From Albibacillus kandeliae (GTDB lineage: Bacteria; Pseudomonadota; Alphaproteobacteria; Rhodobacterales; Rhodobacteraceae), in assembly GCF_003116585.1 (NCBI RefSeq), contig NZ_QEHM01000004.1, positions 434,001 through 498,000 on the forward strand: DNA of 64,000 nucleotides. Reading direction: 5' to 3'. This document shows positions 59,426 through 64,000 of this stretch, piece after piece (position 1 is the first letter of the stretch; each line of letters starts with the position of its first letter). Below the pieces are notes generated by a model, which had not been told where the DNA came from, did no database searches, and saw nothing but the letters and a program-made list of their open reading frames with translations. Made by a program: the position numbers and the translations under genes.

Positions 59426-60082
59426 ATGCAGGCACCTTCAAACCGGCTGATCCCCGCGCTGGCGCTTCTGGCGGCCATTCTCGCGGCTCCAGTGGCGTGG
59501 GCGGGCGGCAAGCCGGGCGACTTCGACTACTACGTCCTGTCGCTCAGCTGGTCGCCGAACTGGTGCGCGACCACCGGCGACGCGCAGGGGTCGGAGCAAT
59601 GCGACCCCCGGCACGATCACGGATGGATCCTGCACGGCCTCTGGCCGCAGTACCATCGGGGGTACCCTTCCTACTGCCAGACCTCGCAGCGCGCGCCCTC
59701 GCGCGCGATGACTGCCGAGATGGGCGATGTCATGGGCACCTCCGGCCTTGCATGGCATCAATGGAAGAAACACGGCACCTGTTCCGGCCTGAGCGCGAGT
59801 GACTACTATGCGCTGTCGCGCACGGCCTATGACCGGGTGAACCGGCCCGAACTGCTGCGCAAGATCGACCGATCCCTGCGCCTGCCGGCCTCGGTGATCG
59901 AGGCCGCGTTCCTTGAAGCCAACCCGGAGTGGAGCAAGGATACGGTGACCATCACCTGCAAGGACGGCTACATTCAGGAGGCCCGGGTCTGCCTGTCGCG
60001 CGCGCTGAAACCGGTGCCCTGCGGGCAGGACGTGGTGAAGGACTGCACGCTGAAGGACGCGCGGTTCGAACCGATCCGGTGA
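59426..60082 (+). CDS. Ribonuclease T2 family protein, secreted
   Basis: 218 residues with a signal peptide (ALALLAAILAAPVAWAGG). Both catalytic segments are present: CAS I HGWILHGLWPQY and CAS II WHQWKKHGTC. Eight cysteines in the mature part suit a disulfide-rich periplasmic or extracellular RNase. It probably scavenges RNA via 2',3'-cyclic phosphates. Confidence 0.94.
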   Translation: MQAPSNRLIPALALLAAILAAPVAWAGGKPGDFDYYVLSLSWSPNWCATTGDAQGSEQCDPRHDHGWILHGLWPQYHRGYPSYCQTSQRAPSRAMTAEMGDVMGTSGLAWHQWKKHGTCSGLSASDYYALSRTAYDRVNRPELLRKIDRSLRLPASVIEAAFLEANPEWSKDTVTITCKDGYIQEARVCLSRALKPVPCGQDVVKDCTLKDARFEPIR

Positions 60083-60145
60083 GTTTGGGGCCGGTCCCGG
60101 CCTTCGCCAAACCACGCTCAGAAAATGGCAGGTAGAGACAGAAAG

Positions 60146-60170
60146 CCCCGCGACCGGGCAGGTCACGGGG
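60146..60170 (-). terminator. Terminator of the second VPLPA-CTERM gene
   Basis: On the minus strand CCCCGTGACC (60170-60161) pairs with GGTCGCGGGG (60155-60146) with one U-G pair, followed by CTTTCTGTCTCT. Confidence 0.75.
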
Positions 60171-60194
60171 GATCGTTTGTCAGTCGTGTCGCGC

Positions 60195-60869
60195 TCAGGC
60201 GGCCTTGCGGCGGCGTCCGGCGGCGAACAGGGCGATCAGGCCGGTCCCGATCAGAACGCCGCCAGCGGGCAGCGGAACGGGGGTGACCGTGACCAGGTCC
60301 TGGTTCTGGGCGCTTTCGAGGAAGGTCAGCTTGTAGTCGCCGACCTTGCCGGTCCAGAGGTTGGTGAGATAGCTCTGCGCCTGCGTCTTGACGGCGACAT
60401 TGCTGCCCATCTTGAACGCACCGCTGTTCAGGTCATACGCGCCGCTCGAATCCAGCATGACTTCCCAGATCGCCACCTGCAGCGCGGCCGCTTCGAGCGA
60501 GGTGTCGATCACCTCTGCCAGCGACGAGCCGCCGAGAACGCTCGAGAACAGGCGGGACAGGTTGTCGTAGGTGGTGCCGGTGAACAGGTTGCTGTTGTAC
60601 TCGGCGGTCATCGGGCTGCCGATGTACTGGGTCAGGTCCACGCAGAACGCCAGGAAATTGCCCAGCGCGTCATCCGACTTCATGTGGAACATGCCTGCCT
60701 TGACGTTGCCGTCGTAGCCGGGACCGGAGGTGGTGATCTTGACGGTCTGCTGCAGGTCCGACGCGCCGAAGAGGCCGCTGTCCTGATAGGTGAGGTTGAT
60801 GCTGGAGGCAGAGGCCGCACCGGTGAATGCGGCGATCGACAGGGCGAGGCCCAGGAAATGCTTTTTCAT
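60195..60869 (-). CDS. VPLPA-CTERM sorting domain protein, secreted
   Basis: 224 residues. Signal peptide MKKHFLGLALSIAAFTGAAS (cleavage near ASA-S), a body containing FLAFCVDLTQYIGSPM and AALQVAIWEVMLDSSGAYD, resembling thioester-domain-like or PEP-CTERM surface proteins, and the tag TPVPLPAGG + hydrophobic helix + GRRRKAA. It should be processed by exosortase D like the protein at 14708. The Cys-Val-Asp and Ala-x-Gln-x-Ala-Ile-Trp-Glu features resemble Gram-positive thioester domains, a possible covalent adhesin. Confidence 0.82.
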   Translation of the reverse strand: MKKHFLGLALSIAAFTGAASASSINLTYQDSGLFGASDLQQTVKITTSGPGYDGNVKAGMFHMKSDDALGNFLAFCVDLTQYIGSPMTAEYNSNLFTGTTYDNLSRLFSSVLGGSSLAEVIDTSLEAAALQVAIWEVMLDSSGAYDLNSGAFKMGSNVAVKTQAQSYLTNLWTGKVGDYKLTFLESAQNQDLVTVTPVPLPAGGVLIGTGLIALFAAGRRRKAA

Positions 60870-61011
60870 TACTGGTCTTTCAAATCACTCGTTACATGTC
60901 ACGGCCCGGCCAACCACTGGCCAGACCGTCATGCGCACAGCTTGTGCCATATTTCCGCCCCATTTCACAATTGCCGGATTGGAAACGGACCGTCTCCGGA
61001 CGTATGGCTCC

Positions 61012-61995
61012 TCAGATTTCCAGCACCGTGCTGCCGGTAGTCTTGCGGGCTTCGAGCGCAATGTGGGCCGCTGCGACCTCGGCCAGCGGAAAGCGCTGGT
61101 CGATCCGGATCTTCACGTCACCGGACAGGACCTTGTCGAAAAGTTCCCGCGCCATCGTCTGGCAGGCCTCGTGGTCGGCGATGTGGGTGAAGAGCGTCGG
61201 GCGCGTGACCTTGAGCGATCCCTTCTGACCAAGGATGCCGAGGTTGAAGTTCTCGACCGGACCGGAGGCGTTGCCGAAGGAGATCATCATGCCCAGCGGT
61301 TTCAGCGAATCCAGCGAACCCATGAAGGTGTCCTTGCCGACGGAATCCATGACCACGTCGACCCCTTTGCCGCCGGTCAGTTCCTTCACCCGGGCGGTGA
61401 AATCCTCGGTCCGGTAGTTGATGCAGTGGTCGGCCCCGTGGTCGAGGGCCAGTTGGCATTTCTCGTCCGAGCCTGCGGTGGCGATCAGGCGGATGCCCTC
61501 GGACCGGGCCCACTGGCAGGCGATGAGTCCGACGCCGCCCGCGGCCGCGTGGAACAGCACGGTGTCGCCGGCCTTGATCGGCGTGGTGCGGCGGAACAGG
61601 TAGTTCACCGTCAGACCCTTGAGCATCATTGCCGCGCCGGTCTCGAAGTCGATCCCGTCGGGCAGCGGGCAGACCTGTGCCGCGGGCATCACCCGCGCCT
61701 CGGAATAGGCGCCCGGCGGCACGGCGGCATAGGCGGCACGGTCGCCGATCTTGAGGTGCGTCACGCCTTCGCCGACCGCTTCGATCACGCCGGCGGCCTC
61801 CATCCCCAGCGCCTGCGGCAGCTTCATCGGGTAGAGCCCGCTGCGCTGATAGCAGTCGATGAAGTTCAGCCCGCAGACCTTGTGGGCGATACGGATCTCG
61901 CCCGGGCCGGGCTCTCCGACCGGACGGTCGGCCAGCTTGAGGACCTCCGGTCCGCCGTGTTCCTCGATGATGACGGTGCGCGCTGTACGGGTCAT
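61012..61995 (-). CDS. NADPH:quinone oxidoreductase, zeta-crystallin type
   Basis: 327 residues, MDR superfamily without structural zinc. HHH-free N-terminal GroES-like domain (GLNFIDCYQRSGLYPMKLPQ), nucleotide-binding AAAGGVGLIACQWARSEG, and CINYRTEDFTARVKELTGGK. One-electron quinone reduction with NADPH is typical of QorA-type enzymes. Confidence 0.92.
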   Translation of the reverse strand: MTRTARTVIIEEHGGPEVLKLADRPVGEPGPGEIRIAHKVCGLNFIDCYQRSGLYPMKLPQALGMEAAGVIEAVGEGVTHLKIGDRAAYAAVPPGAYSEARVMPAAQVCPLPDGIDFETGAAMMLKGLTVNYLFRRTTPIKAGDTVLFHAAAGGVGLIACQWARSEGIRLIATAGSDEKCQLALDHGADHCINYRTEDFTARVKELTGGKGVDVVMDSVGKDTFMGSLDSLKPLGMMISFGNASGPVENFNLGILGQKGSLKVTRPTLFTHIADHEACQTMARELFDKVLSGDVKIRIDQRFPLAEVAAAHIALEARKTTGSTVLEI

Positions 61996-62238
61996 GCCGG
62001 TTCCTCTCCTCGTCGGGTTTGGCGCGACTAAACGCCGAATGCGGAGGACTGTCCACCGGGTGCCGTTTCACTCGTCGCATGGTTTCCGTGCCACGCAATC
62101 CGGCGTCGCAAAAGAGTGACGCGAAATTTCCGCTGTGACGTGGTAGGATAGCCCTGTCGAGGCGACCGGATCGGACGCCCGCAAAGACCGCGACGCTCCG
62201 GTCGCCCGGCTGCACAGGCACTCGGGAGGAGCCAGGCC

Positions 62239-63096
62239 ATGGCCACGACTATCGGAAACCCGCTGAGCTGGACCGCGCGCAATATCGGCGCCACGTCCCG
62301 CCATATCGCGTCTGCCACCGAGGAGATCGGCAGCGACGTCGCCGCCGACCCGCCTCATGTCAGGCGGCTTTCAACGACGGACATAAGGGCCGCCCTCCGC
62401 GCGGGTTGGGAGGATTTCCAGGCCAACCGGTCGGACGCCATGTTCGCGGCGGTTTTCTACCCGGTCATCGGGCTGATCCTGTTCGGCGTCGGCATGCAGC
62501 TGTCACTGGCGCCGCTGCTGTTCCCGCTGCTGTCGGGGTTCGCGCTGCTGGGGCCTGTCGCCGCCATCGGCCTCTACGAGGTGAGCCGCCGCCGGGAAAT
62601 GGGCGAACCGGCCAGTTGGCGCCACGCCTTCGGCGTGCTCAGCTCTCCTGCCCTTGGCTCGATCATCGTGCTCGGGCTCTACCTCGCCGGGCTGTTCTGT
62701 CTCTGGATCATCGCGGCCCACGGGATCTACATGGCCACGCTTGGTCCAGATCTGCCGACCAGCCTCGGCGGCTTTCTGACCGAGGTGCTGACGACCGGAG
62801 CGGGCTGGACGATGGCGATCATCGGCATGGCCGTCGGCGGGGCCTTTGCGCTGCTGGTTCTGGCCATCAGCGTCGTCTCGTTCCCGCTGCTGATCGACCG
62901 GCACGTTGGCGTGCCGGTGGCGGTGGTCACCTCGGTCAGGGTCTTCCGGCGCAATCCCGAGGTGATCCTGACATGGGGCGTCGTGGTGGCCGCGCTGCTG
63001 GTTCTCGGCGCGATCCCGATGCTGCTGGGTCTGATCGTCACCGTGCCCCTGCTGGGGCACGCGACGTGGCACCTTTACCGGCGCGCGGTGGACTGA
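62239..63096 (+). CDS. DUF2189 membrane protein
   Basis: 285 residues with a soluble N-terminus of about 70 residues and six hydrophobic helices from FAAVFYPVIGLILFGVGMQL onward; VSVRVFRRNPEVILTWGVVV is a typical DUF2189 stretch. Function unknown, often near respiratory genes. ATG 62239 follows GGGAGGAG. No operon partner. Confidence 0.85.
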   Translation: MATTIGNPLSWTARNIGATSRHIASATEEIGSDVAADPPHVRRLSTTDIRAALRAGWEDFQANRSDAMFAAVFYPVIGLILFGVGMQLSLAPLLFPLLSGFALLGPVAAIGLYEVSRRREMGEPASWRHAFGVLSSPALGSIIVLGLYLAGLFCLWIIAAHGIYMATLGPDLPTSLGGFLTEVLTTGAGWTMAIIGMAVGGAFALLVLAISVVSFPLLIDRHVGVPVAVVTSVRVFRRNPEVILTWGVVVAALLVLGAIPMLLGLIVTVPLLGHATWHLYRRAVD

Positions 63097-64000
63097 TCAG
63101 CCGCCCGCGACCTTGAGGACGATCTTGCCGATGTGGCCCGAGCCCTCCATCCGCGCATGGGCGGCGGCGGCATCGGCAAGGTCGAACTCGCTGTCCATCA
63201 CCGGCGCGATACGCCCCGCGTCCAGCAGCGGCCAGACCTTGGCGCGCAGCTGGTCGGCGATGGCCGCCTTGGCCGCAACGCTCTGCGGCCGCAGGGTCGA
63301 CCCGGTGATCGTCAGGCGGCGCGCCATGACCAGCGCGAAGTTCAGTTCGACGACCGGGCCGGAGAGAAAGGCGATCTGCACGAGGCGGCCGTCAAGGTCG
63401 AGAGCCTTGACGTTGCGCGGGATGTAGTCTCCGCCCACCATGTCGAGGATCAGGTCGGCACCGCCCTCGGCCTTCATCACCTCGACGAAATCCTCGTCCC
63501 TGTAGTTGATCGCGCGTTCGGCCCCGAGATCGGTGCAGGCCTTGCACTTGTCCGCCGACCCGGCGGTCGCGAACACACGTGCGCCAAAAGCATTGGCCAG
63601 CTGAATCGCCGTCGTGCCGATGCCCGACGACCCGCCGTGCACCAGAAACTTCTCGCCGCCCTTCAGGCCGCCGCGCATGAAGACGTTGGACCAGACGGTG
63701 AAGAAGGTTTCGGGAAGGCAGGCGGCCTCCTTGAGGCCCAGACCCTTGGGCACCGGCAGGCAGTGCGCCGCCGGAGTCGCGACGTACTCGGCATAGCCGC
63801 CGCCCGGCAGCAGGGCACAGACCATGTCGCCCAGCTTGACCTCGCTGACGCCCGGACCCACCGCGACCACCTCGCCGGAGGCTTCCAGACCCGGCAGGTC
63901 GCTGGCATCCGGCGGCGGCGCGTAGGCGCCCGCGCGCTGCAGCGCGTCGGGGCGGTTCACCCCGGCCCAGGCGACCTTGATCACCACCTGCCCGTGGTTC
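63097..64000 (-). CDS. NAD(P)H-quinone oxidoreductase, PIG3/TP53I3 type (5' end outside window)
   Basis: About 300 residues present. N-terminal NRPDALQRAGAYAPPPDASD is the PIG3-like signature, followed by FLVHGGSSGIGTTAIQLANA and AINYRDEDFVEVMKAEGGAD. Reading continues to position 64000 without a stop (codons for NHGQ precede the GTG at 63987), so the true start lies beyond the edge. Paralogous to the gene at 61012. Convergent with the DUF2189 gene with no spacer. Confidence 0.9.
   Translation of the reverse strand, partial: NHGQVVIKVAWAGVNRPDALQRAGAYAPPPDASDLPGLEASGEVVAVGPGVSEVKLGDMVCALLPGGGYAEYVATPAAHCLPVPKGLGLKEAACLPETFFTVWSNVFMRGGLKGGEKFLVHGGSSGIGTTAIQLANAFGARVFATAGSADKCKACTDLGAERAINYRDEDFVEVMKAEGGADLILDMVGGDYIPRNVKALDLDGRLVQIAFLSGPVVELNFALVMARRLTITGSTLRPQSVAAKAAIADQLRAKVWPLLDAGRIAPVMDSEFDLADAAAAHARMEGSGHIGKIVLKVAGG

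Noticed and set aside
1-64000. Mobile island or prophage
   Set aside because: No integrase, transposase, tRNA-att site or phage gene found; gene order looks like core chromosome.

Overview
The window is chromosomal DNA from an alphaproteobacterium, most likely a marine Rhodobacteraceae (Roseobacter-type) species. The evidence is the high GC content, an RpoH2-type sigma factor, a DUF1013/TrcR cell-cycle protein, VPLPA-CTERM surface proteins, a liv-type ABC operon, alphaproteobacterial -35/-10 spacing, and very dense overlapping operons. No insertion sequence, prophage, CRISPR array, rRNA or tRNA was found. The region reads as core plus catabolic chromosome rather than an island.

Layout. 1-5,800: rpoH2 (cut by the left edge), cobU plus a histidine phosphatase, a GST, comM, gshB, yraN. 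5,800-14,100: rsmI, a lipoprotein PBP activator, glnD, murJ, a degenerate rhomboid, trpS. 14,100-19,500: a VPLPA-CTERM protein, an aminotransferase, and a large protein with two LamG-plus-RTX modules. 19,500-27,900: glutathione peroxidase, an endonuclease/exonuclease/phosphatase-family protein tail-to-tail with cardiolipin synthase, trpA, a PagL-like outer-membrane protein, ychF, and a sulfotransferase-like protein divergent from a sarcosine-oxidase-like enzyme.

27,900-40,800 is an aromatic/short-chain acid block. A minus-strand homogentisate operon (hmgA, fahA, maiA) is under a divergent MarR regulator. Embedded in it are an unusual metallo-beta-lactamase-fold protein, a two-TM protein, a flavin monooxygenase and a DUF2783 protein. 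Nearby are ackA with a MaoC-Pta fusion, scoAB and 3-hydroxyanthranilate dioxygenase. FahA releases acetoacetate and fumarate; ScoAB could activate the acetoacetate and Pta-AckA could handle acetyl units.

40,900-55,000: a DMT permease, a DHDPS-like aldolase overlapping an orphan molybdenum-hydroxylase large subunit, a LysR regulator, and a complete liv ABC operon ending in an arylformamidase-like hydrolase. Divergent from it is a GntR / acetylpolyamine-amidohydrolase-like / class III aminotransferase operon. 55,100-58,500: a GFA protein, ornithine decarboxylase with a long leader, and a gene fusing a His-rich PadR regulator to a COMT-like methyltransferase. The right end holds trcR, RNase T2, a second VPLPA-CTERM protein, two quinone oxidoreductases and a DUF2189 membrane protein.

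The most novel-looking items are the PadR-COMT fusion with its own operator, the four-gene insert in the homogentisate operon, the structured ornithine decarboxylase leader with a 16-residue Arg-rich ORF, a candidate small RNA near 40,060-40,170, and a dispersed core-plus-hairpin intergenic repeat (three copies).
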